From Bartonella queenslandensis (GTDB lineage: Bacteria; Pseudomonadota; Alphaproteobacteria; Rhizobiales; Rhizobiaceae), in assembly GCF_018155095.1 (NCBI RefSeq), contig NZ_NAAI01000002.1:186001-250000 (forward strand): DNA of 64,000 nucleotides, read 5' to 3'. Numbering within the stretch: position 1 is the first letter of the stretch; each line of letters starts with the position of its first letter. Made by a program: the position numbers and the translations under genes. Shown piece by piece: positions 20,126 to 29,825 of the stretch. Under the pieces are notes generated by a model, which was not told where the DNA came from, ran no database searches, and worked only from the letters and a program-made list of their open reading frames with translations.

Positions 20126-20974
20126 ATGTGTGGACAAAAAACTGGTAGAGTGAAAGAAATTACCTCTCTTAGCAACCCCATCATAAAAGATCTTAAAGCA
20201 CTTAGCCAAAAGAAAAACCGTAATAAAGAAGGTCTTTTCATGGCAGAGGGATTGAAATTAGTTATCGATGCTCTCAATCTCGGATGGACAATACAGACGC
20301 TTGTTTTTTCCAAAAGCGAAATTGGTAATGCCACTATCGAAAATACTGCTGCACGCGCTGTAGCCAATGGTGGCTTTGTTATCAAAGCCTCACAAAAGGT
20401 TATGGAATCACTGACTCGACGCGATAATCCACAAACAGTTATTGGTATTTTCAAACAAAAATGGCAAACTCTTGAAATGATAACTGGACAGGCTAAAGAT
20501 GTTTACATCGCTCTTGATCGTGTGCGTGATCCTGGAAATCTTGGGACCATTATTCGCACTGCTGATGCTGTTGGGGCTAAAGGTGTTATTTTAATTGGTG
20601 AAACAACAGACCCTTTCTCACCTGAAACAGTTCGTGCAACCATGGGATCTATTTTCTCTATACCTCTTTATCGTTTTGATGAAAGTGCCTTTTTAAACTG
20701 CTCTTCTTGCTTTAAAGGCATGATCATTGGCACGCATCTCAAAGGATCTTTAGATTATCGTAAACTTAATTTGAAAAATGGTCCTATTATCCTTTTAATG
20801 GGAAATGAAAAACAAGGGTTATCAGATATTCTGACAAATCGATGTGATAAACTTGCGCGCATTCCACAAAGTGGACGTGCTGACTCGCTTAACCTAGCAA
20901 TAGCAACAGCCGTTATGCTTTATGAAATCCGTCGCCCTTATTTAACACTGGAATCATGCGAGGAAAAAATATGA
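20126..20974 (+). CDS. TrmH/SpoU-family RNA 2'-O-methyltransferase
   Basis: SPOUT-fold ribose methyltransferase of 282 residues acting on rRNA or tRNA; target unknown. N-terminal substrate-binding region (ITSLSNPIIKDLKAL, EGLFMAEGLKLV) followed by the knotted catalytic domain: motif 1 DRVRDPGNLGTIIRTADAVG, motif 2 LLMGNEKQGL, motif 3 IPQSGRADSLNLAIATAVMLYE. The ATG at 20126 is chosen because it follows the preceding stop by two bases; a TTG 15 bases earlier would overlap that gene. Its TGA overlaps the lspA ATG (ATGA). Confidence 0.9.
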   Translation: MCGQKTGRVKEITSLSNPIIKDLKALSQKKNRNKEGLFMAEGLKLVIDALNLGWTIQTLVFSKSEIGNATIENTAARAVANGGFVIKASQKVMESLTRRDNPQTVIGIFKQKWQTLEMITGQAKDVYIALDRVRDPGNLGTIIRTADAVGAKGVILIGETTDPFSPETVRATMGSIFSIPLYRFDESAFLNCSSCFKGMIIGTHLKGSLDYRKLNLKNGPIILLMGNEKQGLSDILTNRCDKLARIPQSGRADSLNLAIATAVMLYEIRRPYLTLESCEEKI

Positions 20975-21474
20975 TCCGTAAATCACTCCCTTTTCTTCTC
21001 CTTGGTTTGATCCTTACAGTAGGACTTGACCAAGCTGTGAAATACTGGATTATGCACAATGTGCCTTTAGGAACAGAAATCCCCCTTATTCCTTTCCTTT
21101 CCCTTTATCATGTGCGTAATTCTGGTATTGCATTTTCGTTTTTTTCTTCCTTTTCTCACTGGGGAATCATTGCCATTACAACCATTGTGATTATCTTCCT
21201 TTTATGGTTATGGAAAAATACTGAATATAATAAATCCTTTATGTGCTTTGGTCTTATTCTTATTATTGGGGGTGCAATCGGTAATCTTATTGATCGTATT
21301 CGTTTTCATCATGTTACTGATTATATACTTTTTCATATTGAGGATATTTTTTATTTTGCTATTTTCAATCTCGCAGATAGTTTTATCACACTCGGTGTTA
21401 TTGCCATCCTTCTTGGAGAATTTATGACTTGGATTAAAGCAAAACGTCATTCCGGCCATACACCTTCTCATTGA
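20971..21474 (+). CDS. lspA: Lipoprotein signal peptidase II
   Basis: Inner-membrane aspartyl protease that cleaves prolipoproteins after lipid attachment. It has 167 residues with four transmembrane segments. Catalytic aspartates are Asp117 (HHVTDYI) and Asp136 (FNLADSFIT), and the conserved Asp20 (VGLDQAVKYW) and GNLIDRI are present. The ATG at 20971 overlaps the preceding stop and has AGGA seven bases before it; an in-frame ATG at 20956 is less well placed. The Omp19-type lipoprotein at 46 kb is a likely substrate (inference). Confidence 0.95.
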   Translation: MIRKSLPFLLLGLILTVGLDQAVKYWIMHNVPLGTEIPLIPFLSLYHVRNSGIAFSFFSSFSHWGIIAITTIVIIFLLWLWKNTEYNKSFMCFGLILIIGGAIGNLIDRIRFHHVTDYILFHIEDIFYFAIFNLADSFITLGVIAILLGEFMTWIKAKRHSGHTPSH

Positions 21475-21919
21475 TGTTCTTATTGCCTTAAAAACAGCAA
21501 TTTTTAACTATCATAAGTCTAATGACAAATTGATTTTTCTTGATTCATTCTTGAAGCTAATTGTTTCACGTATTTTTCTTTATGAGCTTTTATTTTATAT
21601 TCAACTATTCCTAGTCAATACAAAAGAACTGGCTTAAAATAGAAATCAATAGTTTTTATCCATGTGTTCTTTCTCACATCATGAGATGAAAGTATTTTGC
21701 AGCATCTAAATTTTTATTTGTTTGCTTAGAATGATTTCTTTTCATATGTTTTTTAATTTTTACAGATATCATTTCTTACAGCACCTTTTTTTAGCTTCGC
21801 TAGAAATTTTCTTTATTTTATTTTTATATATTGTTTAATAAAGAACATTTTTTCAGCTATTTTAATGGTATAATTTTAATTATAATCTATTGATTATAAA
21901 CATTATTTTTCGTTTTACA

Positions 21920-22530
21920 TGTGAAGTAAGAATCTCGAATATCGTAAGATTCTTTTATTCCAAATCTGTTCATGTTCGATCCATTAAAACTACGTTTCTT
22001 ACACGACACAAGTGGAATAGACGTATAGGTAAAAATTGTACAAGAAAGGACTAAAAATACTTCTTATGAAGCGTCTAAAATGCCAAAAACTGTTTGAACA
22101 TTGGAAGCTGATAAATACAACGATGATGCCGGCTTGCTCCTTCATAAGCGTAAAGATGGAGGTGCTCAGTGGCTTTTATGCTATACCACTTACGAACGCT
22201 GTCGCAAAATGAGTTTGGAAGCATTGAGAATATCTCTGAAACAAATAAGTGTATTGGCAATCCAATAGCCGTTCTATTCCTTGTGATGGATATGACAAAT
22301 GAATAAATAAAATGCCTTTTATGAAAGCTCTCACATACAACGTTTACCGAAACATTAGAGACAAAAAAGAATATAATGGCAGCAACTTACACCTTTGTTA
22401 AGTCAAAATGGTGCCCATACAATAATGATACACTCCTCAGAAAAGGCTTTGCGTTATACGCTTCATAATCGCATTCGATAAATAGACTTTGGAATATTGA
22501 AAGTGTTTATTAAATGGTTACGGTTGTCTA
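21920..22530 (+). pseudogene. Integrase relic 2 (plus strand)
   Basis: Begins with the shared flank (AATATCGTAAGATTC at 21938-21952, through TTTCTTACACGACACAAG about 21995-22012), then GAAAGGA and a worn start. From 22092 one frame reads TLEADKYNDDAGLLLHKRKD, GGAQWLLCY, MSLEALRISLKQISVLAIQ up to a TAG at about 22266. This is the arm domain of DUF4102-type tyrosine integrases. Beyond it, weak matches continue (RSI..CDGYD, then NLHL and SEKALRYTLHNRIR near 22440) with several frameshifts. No catalytic domain is seen. Confidence 0.75.
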
Positions 22531-22739
22531 ATAAAATGCTTGCTCTCAGTGCTTTTATGATTTCAATTTTTATTTTTCTTTATATAAACAAAATATAAAA
22601 TTAATAGATTGATTTTAAACATAAATTATAATTATTATATTGAACTTAGACTGCTTTCAATTGTTATTTTTTATTGTTTCAAATCCTTTTATTTTTTTAT
22701 GGAAAAAATCTTCCAAGAATAAAATGATAGACCTACAGG

Positions 22740-23012
22740 CATATATCTTGTGTCGTTTCATAAAGTAAAACTGCATTATGTAGTACCATTTTTATTTACG
22801 AAGTAAGAAATTTGGCATCATCCTATTTATTTTCCAACTCTCAATGGTATTATAGTTCTTTGTGCTTAAGAAGACTATGAGAGATATTTTTATTCCTTTT
22901 TTAAAGCTTTTTATCCGTACCCCAATCCTGCTTGCGTCGTGTAAGAAAATGATCTTGATTGATTTACTATAAACAGGTTTGTCATCAGGAATCTTACGAT
23001 ATTTTTGGGGGT
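22740..23012 (-). pseudogene. Integrase relic 3 (inverted, minus strand)
   Basis: On the minus strand 23007 down to about 22925 repeats the same flank (AATATCGTAAGATTCC, then TTTCTTACACGACGCAAG), and the similarity to relic 2 continues through the worn start and the GATGATGCC segment to about 22740. Relics 2 and 3 therefore form an imperfect inverted repeat with arms of roughly 250 bases about 700 bases apart. A 92-codon open frame here is an accidental reading of this relic. Confidence 0.65.
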
Positions 23013-23528
23013 GTTTAAAATAAAACAATTTAATTATCCTTATAACACTTAATATATCTTTATATATCAATATATTATATAAAAATACGCTATTGAATTA
23101 GGTCTTCTCTCTGGGCAGAGCAGGAAAAATATTATAAGTTGAAAAATGGCGTGATTTTACGCGCCATCCTCCTTATCACCGTAAAGATAGATTTTTATAA
23201 GTGCGAATGATGGAGTTTCTGTGAATAATAAAAAAACTCTTACTATCGTCTTTTTATCTTGCAAAAATATGGCAAAAAACGGAAATATTTTTCATTAAAA
23301 ATGAACCATTTCCTTACCAATTTGTAAGGTTCCTTGCTTAGATAAATCTCTTGTAATTTTTAAATAAATCTCCATAATAAAGGGGAATATGCTGGAATTC
23401 CGCCAGTGATTCTGAAGGTTTTTTGTATTCGCCAGATTAAGGCTTATACGAAGTTTGTTTCTGCAATGAGAGAGACACTTTTAAAAAAACCGATATCTGA
23501 CGGAACATATGCTAAAGGATTTTATATT

Positions 23529-24302
23529 ATGGCTAATTTTAAAAATTTACGTTCAGCGCCTGCTTCTCACGCTGATGCATCAATTGATCAGGGACTGCGC
23601 GACTATATGTTGGGTGTTTACAATACGATGGCCATTGGTTTGCTTATTACAGCTGCTGCCGCTTATGCAATTGTATCATTAGCAACAACAACAGATATGA
23701 GCCAAGCAGTAGCTCAGATCAATAGCAGTGTTTATTTAACATCATTTGGAGTAACATTTTATACATCGCCGTTCGCTTATATTGTTATGTTTGCACCGCT
23801 CGTTGCAGTTTTATTCCTTAGTTTTAAAATTAATACATTGAGCACAAATGCTGCTCGTAGCCTCTTTTTTGGTTATGCTGCTCTGATCGGACTTTCATTG
23901 TCTTCGATCGTTTTGCGTTATACGACAGAAAGTATTGTACAAACATTTGTTATTTCCGCTGCAACTTTTGGAGCTCTTTCACTTTATGGATACACAACAA
24001 AGCGTGATCTTACGGCAATTGGTTCATTCTTATTCATCGGATTGATTGGTTTGTTTCTTTCTATGATCGTGAACATTTTTCTTGGATCAAGTGCTTTGCA
24101 ATTTGCTATCTCCATTATTGGTGTTTTTATCTTTGCTGGTTTAACAGCTTACGATACTCAAAACATTAAGTTGATGTATTACGAAGGAGATAAAGGTGAC
24201 ACTAAAGGACGTAAAGTTATTATGGGTGCGTTGAGTCTTTATCTTGATTTCATAAATATGTTTGTCTTCTTGCTACAATTTCTTGGTTCAAACCGTGATT
24301 GA
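23529..24302 (+). CDS. Bax inhibitor-1 (BI-1/YccA) family membrane protein
   Basis: Integral inner-membrane protein with about seven hydrophobic segments. BI-1 family members in bacteria are linked to stress and control of membrane proteolysis; here the exact role is unknown. It has 257 residues from the ATG at 23529, which has AAAGGA at 23514-23519; this start gives the usual alphaproteobacterial N-terminus (ANFKNLRSAPA..., DQGLRDYMLGVYNTMAIGL). The conserved C-terminal part contains FAGLTAYDTQNIKLMYYEG and ALSLYLDFINMFVFLLQFLG. It is followed by a strong terminator. Confidence 0.92.
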   Translation: MANFKNLRSAPASHADASIDQGLRDYMLGVYNTMAIGLLITAAAAYAIVSLATTTDMSQAVAQINSSVYLTSFGVTFYTSPFAYIVMFAPLVAVLFLSFKINTLSTNAARSLFFGYAALIGLSLSSIVLRYTTESIVQTFVISAATFGALSLYGYTTKRDLTAIGSFLFIGLIGLFLSMIVNIFLGSSALQFAISIIGVFIFAGLTAYDTQNIKLMYYEGDKGDTKGRKVIMGALSLYLDFINMFVFLLQFLGSNRD

Positions 24303-24328
24303 TTTTAAAAGATCATCGCTTAATGAAA

Positions 24329-24368
24329 GAACCTTGTTTCTTTTGGAAACAAGGTTCTTTTGTTTTTA
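24329..24368 (+). terminator. Rho-independent terminator of the BI-1 gene
   Basis: Perfect 12-base stem GAACCTTGTTTC (24329-24340) / GAAACAAGGTTC (24346-24357) with a 5-base loop, followed by TTTTGTTTTT. It lies 26 bases after the BI-1 stop. Confidence 0.95.
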
Positions 24369-24416
24369 GCGCAAGTTTTACCCTTTGCCTTTTAGAGATT
24401 ATATTCTTTTAGCAAA

Positions 24417-25280
24417 ATGACAAAAATACCTTACAAGCAAAAATTCCCTTGGTTTACCGGTTTTATCCAACAAAAACTCCATAACTCCCTTTTAAAGGCA
24501 ATCCATAACCGCTCTCATCATCAATCAAATATCCTCAATCCAAATAATCATTATGATCTGACCGTTGGTTCCTATAATGTGCATAAATGTGTAGGTGTTG
24601 ATAAAATCTTTAATCCTACACGAATTGTCCGTGTTATTGCTGAATTACAAGTTGATATCCTTGCTCTTCAAGAAGCAGATAAACGTTTTGGGGAACGCAT
24701 TGGTTTGATTAATCTTCAACTGTTAAAAGCTGAAACCGGTTTAATTCCTGTGCCTCTCAATACTATGTCACCTCATGGTCATGGTTGGCATGGGAATGCT
24801 CTTTTTTTGCGAAAGGGATATGTACGTGACATCTTACAAATCACTCTTCCCAGTATTGAACCACGTGGTGCTATCATTGTAGAGCTGGAAATGGAAGCAG
24901 GCCCTATTCGTATTATTGCAGCTCATCTTGGCTTACTCCGTTATTCTCGTAAACAACAAACAAAAATGCTCCTTGCAATTTTGCAAAAACGCTCTCTTAT
25001 GCCTACACTCCTCATTGGAGATTTTAACGAATGGAGGATGGGAAAAAGATCATCTTTAAACCATTTTTATCCCTATTTTGATAGCACACTTGAAGTCGTA
25101 CCAAGCTTTCCTTCTCGCTTTCCTTTTTTAGCCCTTGATCGCGTTTTTTCTTTTCCTCACCAATTGGTAATAAATCTTGAAAATCACTATTCACCACTTG
25201 CGCGCATTGCCTCAGATCATTTACCTATCAAAGCCTATCTTAATCTTGCCAATGCAATGAACATCCTTAAAAATAAATAA
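24417..25280 (+). CDS. Endonuclease/exonuclease/phosphatase (EEP) family protein
   Basis: Metal-dependent phosphoesterase fold of 287 residues; the substrate (nucleic acid, lipid head group or other) cannot be told. EEP motifs in order: VGSYNVHKCVG (Asn54), ILALQEAD (Glu86), a central AAHLGLLRYSR, LIGDFNEW and the C-terminal ASDHLPIKA (Asp-His). No signal peptide or membrane anchor is evident, though residues 1-45 are basic and variable. It is convergent with polA, whose 3' end is only 6 bases away. Confidence 0.85.
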   Translation: MTKIPYKQKFPWFTGFIQQKLHNSLLKAIHNRSHHQSNILNPNNHYDLTVGSYNVHKCVGVDKIFNPTRIVRVIAELQVDILALQEADKRFGERIGLINLQLLKAETGLIPVPLNTMSPHGHGWHGNALFLRKGYVRDILQITLPSIEPRGAIIVELEMEAGPIRIIAAHLGLLRYSRKQQTKMLLAILQKRSLMPTLLIGDFNEWRMGKRSSLNHFYPYFDSTLEVVPSFPSRFPFLALDRVFSFPHQLVINLENHYSPLARIASDHLPIKAYLNLANAMNILKNK

Positions 25281-25286
25281 AAAAAG

Positions 25287-28196
25287 TTAATGTGCCTCAT
25301 CCCAATTTTGAGCTGTCATGACTTTCACTTCAAGTGGTACAGACAAAGATAAAGCCGGCATTGTAGCATTTTCCATGACATTTTTTACAACAGCCATGGT
25401 TTTTTTACTCTCTTCTTCTGGTACTTCAAAAATCAGTTCATCATGCACTTGTAGTAACATTTTTGCTGATAGATTTTCTTCTTTTAAAGCATCTTCCATC
25501 TTTATCATAGCACGACGAATAATATCAGCCGCAGAACCTTGAATTGGAGCATTGATAGCTGCTCGTTCATTAAGAGAACGAATTTTTACATTCTTTGCTT
25601 TTATTTCTGGATAATGAATACGACGTCCAAAAACTGTTTCTACATAACCATTCTCACGTGCAAAGCTTTTGGTCTTTTCCATATAATCCTTAATTCCTGG
25701 AAATCTTTCAAAATAAAGTTGAATATAACGACCTGCTTCTTGGCGTGAAATTCCTAATTGATTTGCTAAGCCAAAAGCTGAAATACCATAAATGATACCA
25801 AAATTAATCGCTTTTGCACGCCGTCGTATATCTGAATGCATTCCCTCTATCGCAACGCCAAACATTTGTGACGCTGTTATAGCGTGAATATCGTGTCCTT
25901 TAGCAAAAGCTTCTTTTAATGCTTTTATATCCGCAATATGTGCAAGAATGCGTAATTCAATCTGACTATAATCAGCAGAAAGCAACACATGACCTTTGGG
26001 AGCAATAAAAGCTGTTCGAATTTTACGTCCTTCAGCAGTTCGTACTGGAATATTTTGCAAATTTGGCTCTGATGATGATAATCGCCCTGTTGATGTTATT
26101 GCCAAAGAATAATTCGTATGAACACGCCCTGTTTTTGGTAAAATATAAGAAGGCAAAGCATCGGTATAGGTAGATTTTAGCTTTGCAAGTTGACGCCACT
26201 CAATAATTTTACGCGGTAAAAGATGACCTTCAGCAGACAACTCTTCTAAGGTCTGTGCAGAAGTTGACCATTGTCCGCCCTTAGTCTTAGCACCGCCAGG
26301 TAATCCCATTTTACCAAAAAGGATATCCCCCAATTGCTTTGGCGAAGCAAGATTAAACTTTTCATCAGCTTGTTTGTAAATTTCCTCTTCTAAAATCAAA
26401 GCAGCTTGTGCCAATTCTCCTGAAAGACGCAATAAAATCTGCCGATCAATAAGAATCCCACGCTCTTCCATTCTTGCAAGAACTTCTACAAGAGGTCGAT
26501 CAAGGCGCTCATAAATTTTTGCCATACCCCGAGCAACAAGTTGTGGTTTTAATACTTGCCAAAGACGTAGCGTTATATCGGCATCTTCCGCCGCATAAAG
26601 GGTTGCTTGTTTTAAATCTACTTGTGCAAAAGAAGTAATTTTTTTTCCATTATGTGTTAAATCCTTATAAGCAATTGGTTTATGTCCAAGCCAACGTTCA
26701 GATAAATCATCCATATTATGGGTTAAAGTTCCAGCATCCAAAACATATGATAAAAGCATGGTGTCATCAAAAGAACGTATCACAATGTCGTATTGCTTCA
26801 TCACCAACCAATCATATTTTATATTCTGACCAATTTTTAACACGGAAGAATCTTCTAAGAGCGGTTTTAAAAGTGCTAAAGCTTTTCGGGTTTCAATCTG
26901 CGAGGCAATGCGCCCGCCCCTCAAAAGATCCTCTTCTCCTTCATCAAAATGTTCAAGAGGTATATATGCTGCTTTTTCTGGCTGTAATGCGAGTGAAAAA
27001 CCAACAAGCTTTGCTTGCATCGGATCAAGAGATGTTGTTTCAGTATCAAAAGCAAAAAAACCCTGCTCTTGTGCTTGTGATAACCACTCTTTTAAAACTT
27101 CCTCATCAAGAATTGTTGTATAAGTATCTCTTGTAATTTTTTGTGTTAGCGCTTGATCTTTACGTTTTTGTGCAAAAACTTGTGGAGAATTTTCAGAAAA
27201 AGTATGAAGAGGTTCTTTCTCAATATTTTTGATATCAGAATCATGCCCATAGTGAGGTTTTCCCCATTCAACATCTATATCAAGTGCATCAATAACAGAT
27301 GCATCGCATGTTGTTGTCTCCGCAACGCGACGCGTTAATGTTGAAAATTCCATTGCTTTCAAAAAAGCAATTAAGCGTGGTCCATCTTGTGGCTCCAAAA
27401 TAAAATCATCTAAATCACTGTCTATAGGAACATCTGTTTTAAGTCTAACAAGCTCACGAGAAATTTTAACCTGTTCACTATAGGCTTGTATATTTTCACG
27501 TCGTTTTGTTTGTTTTATTTCGGTCACACGTTGCAACAAAAGATCAAGAGAACCAAACTGATTTAACAACTGAGCAGCAATTTTAGGTCCAATGCCTGGA
27601 ATACCTGGGACATTATCCGTTGAATCTCCAATTAACGCTTGTAAATCGATCATCTTTTCAGGGGGAACCCCCCATTTTTCTATAACTTCTGAGATACCTA
27701 TATGCTTGTCTTTCATTCCATCATACAAGGATACATGCTTATTGACGAGTTGCATAAGATCCTTATCAGAAGAGATAATCGTTGTTTTTGCACCTACCTT
27801 TGTTGCCAATTGTGCATAGGTCGCTATCAAATCATCTGCTTCAAAGCCTTCCTTTTCAATACAAGGCAAATTAAAAGCCTTTGTTGCTTGGCGTATTAAC
27901 GCGAATTGAGGAATTAAATCTTCGGGAGGCTCAATGCGATTCGCTTTATATTGAGGATAAATTTGTTTCCGAAAAGTATCCGATGAATAATCAAAAATAA
28001 CAGCAAAATGTGTTGGAACAATACCTGTTGTGGTGTTACGAGCATCACAAAGTAATTTCCATAACATATTACAAAAACCAGCTACTGCTCCTACAGGAAG
28101 TCCATCCTTTTTACGTTTTAAAGGCGGTAAAGCATAGTAAGCACGAAAAACATAGCCTGATCCGTCAACCAACAAAAGATGATCTGTTGCCTTCAT
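25287..28196 (-). CDS. polA: DNA polymerase I
   Basis: Repair and Okazaki-fragment-processing polymerase of 969 residues. N-terminal 5' nuclease domain (1 to about 300) with the acidic motifs LVDGSGYVFRA, EGFEADDLIA and SSDKDLMQL and the helix-hairpin-helix DNVPGIPGIGPKIAAQLL. The 3'-5' proofreading domain is intact: FFAFDTETTSLD near residue 380 and the IGQNIKYD motif. Polymerase motifs: A (LLSADYSQIELRILAHI, about 735-750), B (RRRAKAINFGIIYGIS) and C (LQVHDELIFEV, about 917-927). Transcribed away from the origin. Confidence 0.97.
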   Translation of the reverse strand: MKATDHLLLVDGSGYVFRAYYALPPLKRKKDGLPVGAVAGFCNMLWKLLCDARNTTTGIVPTHFAVIFDYSSDTFRKQIYPQYKANRIEPPEDLIPQFALIRQATKAFNLPCIEKEGFEADDLIATYAQLATKVGAKTTIISSDKDLMQLVNKHVSLYDGMKDKHIGISEVIEKWGVPPEKMIDLQALIGDSTDNVPGIPGIGPKIAAQLLNQFGSLDLLLQRVTEIKQTKRRENIQAYSEQVKISRELVRLKTDVPIDSDLDDFILEPQDGPRLIAFLKAMEFSTLTRRVAETTTCDASVIDALDIDVEWGKPHYGHDSDIKNIEKEPLHTFSENSPQVFAQKRKDQALTQKITRDTYTTILDEEVLKEWLSQAQEQGFFAFDTETTSLDPMQAKLVGFSLALQPEKAAYIPLEHFDEGEEDLLRGGRIASQIETRKALALLKPLLEDSSVLKIGQNIKYDWLVMKQYDIVIRSFDDTMLLSYVLDAGTLTHNMDDLSERWLGHKPIAYKDLTHNGKKITSFAQVDLKQATLYAAEDADITLRLWQVLKPQLVARGMAKIYERLDRPLVEVLARMEERGILIDRQILLRLSGELAQAALILEEEIYKQADEKFNLASPKQLGDILFGKMGLPGGAKTKGGQWSTSAQTLEELSAEGHLLPRKIIEWRQLAKLKSTYTDALPSYILPKTGRVHTNYSLAITSTGRLSSSEPNLQNIPVRTAEGRKIRTAFIAPKGHVLLSADYSQIELRILAHIADIKALKEAFAKGHDIHAITASQMFGVAIEGMHSDIRRRAKAINFGIIYGISAFGLANQLGISRQEAGRYIQLYFERFPGIKDYMEKTKSFARENGYVETVFGRRIHYPEIKAKNVKIRSLNERAAINAPIQGSAADIIRRAMIKMEDALKEENLSAKMLLQVHDELIFEVPEEESKKTMAVVKNVMENATMPALSLSVPLEVKVMTAQNWDEAH

Positions 28197-28330
28197 GACA
28201 ATTTTATTTCTCCATTTCAGCTAAAAAAACACATTACCCTTATATATTTTTTTCACTTTTATTTTAATTTTTTTCATTCTGCCTCTAAAAAGCCATTTTT
28301 TCTTTTCATAAGACATGAAGTCGTTACACT

Positions 28331-28384
28331 TTATATTACGTACCTAGAGCTTTTCTTTGCTGTTACAGGATTAATAGCTTTCAT
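28331..28384 (-). CDS. Possible small protein or leader peptide (17 codons)
   Basis: ATG at 28384 with a perfect AGGAGG (28391-28396 on the complement) six bases before it; reads MKAINPVTAKKSSRYVI then TAA. It is the only strong translation signal in the gap between dnaQ and polA. Unrecognised. It could be a leader peptide ahead of polA or a free-standing small protein. Only the ribosome binding site supports it, so confidence is modest. Confidence 0.4.
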   Translation of the reverse strand: MKAINPVTAKKSSRYVI

Positions 28385-28425
28385 TTTGCTCCTCCTATGA
28401 TAGCTGAGGTACGATGTAGCGACAA

Positions 28426-28467
28426 GGTCGTTGTGGTGTTCCCCTCCCCACAACGACCGTTTTTTTT
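28426..28467 (+). terminator. Strong rho-independent terminator facing the plus direction
   Basis: Perfect 11-base stem GGTCGTTGTGG (28426-28436) / CCACAACGACC (28448-28458), 11-base loop, then GTTTTTTTT. It is oriented for plus-strand transcription, yet the genes on both sides (dnaQ, polA) are on the minus strand. It therefore implies a short plus-strand transcript starting in about 28200-28420, or protects dnaQ from antisense reading. Confidence 0.85.
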
Positions 28468-28525
28468 GACATCCATATTTTTATTTTTAATCTTAAGTAA
28501 CTTTTTTAGAGAAAAGGTAAGGATG

Positions 28526-29233
28526 TTATTCATGAATTTTGAAGTTATTCCACAGAGCTTTTTCACCCATTTTATTGATAAAATCAGCGTGTAACTTTTT
28601 TTCTTGTGCACTCAATCTTGAAGGTAAGGCCTGTGGACGAAATTTAACTGCATAAGACGTATCTTTATCATTTTGGATATGTTCATCAACATTCCTTCTG
28701 TTATCAAAACCTAATACGCCCTGCTTTCCACCAATCAATTCAATATAAACATCAGCCAAAATCTCTGCATCAAGCAAAGCACCATGAAGAACACGATGAC
28801 TGTTATCAATTCCAAAACGTTTGCATAAAATATCAAGAGAATTAGGGCCCATAGGAAATTTACGCCGTGCCATAGCCAATGTATCAAGAATATTATCAAC
28901 ACTTATAAGTGGCTTATTGACGCGTTTTAATTCTGCATTAATAAAACCTATATCAAAACTCGCATTGTGTGCAATCATAGTCGCACCATTGATAAATTCC
29001 AAAAATTCATCAACAATATCACTAAAACTTTTCTCGTTTTTTAGGCGTTCATTGGTTAATCCATGAATCGCTACAACTTCATCAGGAATAATAACACCTT
29101 CAGGGTTTAAATAAACGTGAAACTGGCGCCCTGTAAGATAACGATCAACCATTTCTACACAACCAATTTCGATTATGCGATCTTTCTCTTTATCTAAACC
29201 TGTTGTTTCTGTATCAAAAATAATTTCACGCAT
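28526..29233 (-). CDS. dnaQ: DNA polymerase III epsilon subunit (proofreading exonuclease)
   Basis: The 3'-5' exonuclease of the replicative polymerase. It has 235 residues. DEDDh active site: Asp7 and Glu9 (IIFDTETTGLD), Asp94 (HNASFD), His150 and Asp155 (HGALLDAE). The C-terminal tail, which binds the polymerase alpha subunit, is present (residues ~185-235). It starts 4 bases after the coaE stop, in the run maf-aroE-coaE-dnaQ. Rhizobia often have secB beside dnaQ; here polA follows instead. Confidence 0.96.
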   Translation of the reverse strand: MREIIFDTETTGLDKEKDRIIEIGCVEMVDRYLTGRQFHVYLNPEGVIIPDEVVAIHGLTNERLKNEKSFSDIVDEFLEFINGATMIAHNASFDIGFINAELKRVNKPLISVDNILDTLAMARRKFPMGPNSLDILCKRFGIDNSHRVLHGALLDAEILADVYIELIGGKQGVLGFDNRRNVDEHIQNDKDTSYAVKFRPQALPSRLSAQEKKLHADFINKMGEKALWNNFKIHE

Positions 29234-29237
29234 GACT

Positions 29238-29825
29238 TCAATTCTTTAGCAACTCTTTTATCACATCAAAAACCTGTTGACGTGTATTTTCTAAATCTTT
29301 CCCTGTATCAATGATAAAATCAGCACGTTCTCGTTTTTTTTCATCTGGCATTTGTTGGGCATTGATAAAGGCAAATTTCTTCTCATTCATACCTTGGCGA
29401 ATCATTACACGTTCTCTTTGTATTTCTGGCGGAGCAGAAACAACAATAACGCTATCTACACGATTTTCACCATTTGTTTCAAACAGAAGTGGAATATCGA
29501 GAATAACTAATTTTTCCCCTTGGTTGCGCGCTCTATCAATAAATTCTTTTTCTTTTTCTTGTACTAGAGGGTGAATTATTTTTTCTAATGTTTGTAACTT
29601 TTCCTTATCATCAATCAAGATTTCAGAAAGTTTCAAACGATTAACTTCACCATTTTCAACAACACCAGGAAAAATACACTCTATGCGTGACAAAGCTGGC
29701 TCACTTTTATAAAGTTGTCGTACCGCCTCATCAGAACTAAAAACAGAAATACCTGATTGTCTGAAAAAATCAGCAACTGTTGATTTTCCCATAGCTATTG
29801 ATCCCGTCAATCCTATGATCTTCAT
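29238..29825 (-). CDS. coaE: Dephospho-CoA kinase
   Basis: Last step of coenzyme A synthesis: phosphorylates the 3' hydroxyl of dephospho-CoA. It has 195 residues. P-loop GSIAMGKS at 8-15, the CoA-lid region beginning [11 protein letters not shown], and [11 protein letters not shown] around residue 105. Its ATG overlaps the aroE stop by four bases (ATGA), so translation is coupled. DnaQ follows after 4 bases. Confidence 0.95.
   Translation of the reverse strand: MKIIGLTGSIAMGKSTVADFFRQSGISVFSSDEAVRQLYKSEPALSRIECIFPGVVENGEVNRLKLSEILIDDKEKLQTLEKIIHPLVQEKEKEFIDRARNQGEKLVILDIPLLFETNGENRVDSVIVVSAPPEIQRERVMIRQGMNEKKFAFINAQQMPDEKKRERADFIIDTGKDLENTRQQVFDVIKELLKN

Larger units (their letters stand above)
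21475..23528. other. 2 kb decayed region between lspA and the BI-1 gene
   Basis: No intact gene. It contains integrase relic 2 (plus) and relic 3 (minus), listed separately, which face each other and form an imperfect inverted repeat. A small hairpin ATGGCG/CGCCAT lies at 23146-23167, about 380 bases before the BI-1 gene. The rest is very AT-rich and unrecognised. Frames running into the BI-1 gene from 23406 lack a ribosome binding site. Confidence 0.6.

Noticed and set aside
21564-21579. Possible fifth parS (TGTTTCACG near 21565)
   Set aside because: Only the left half matches; the palindrome is not completed.
22792-23070. 92-codon minus-strand frame in the 2 kb gap
   Set aside because: It coincides with relic 3 and the shared flank; the matching copies at other sites do not keep this frame.
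23146-23167. ATGGCG/CGCCAT hairpin as terminator or riboswitch before the BI-1 gene
   Set aside because: Only six base pairs, no T-tract, too far from the gene; no riboswitch fold recognised.
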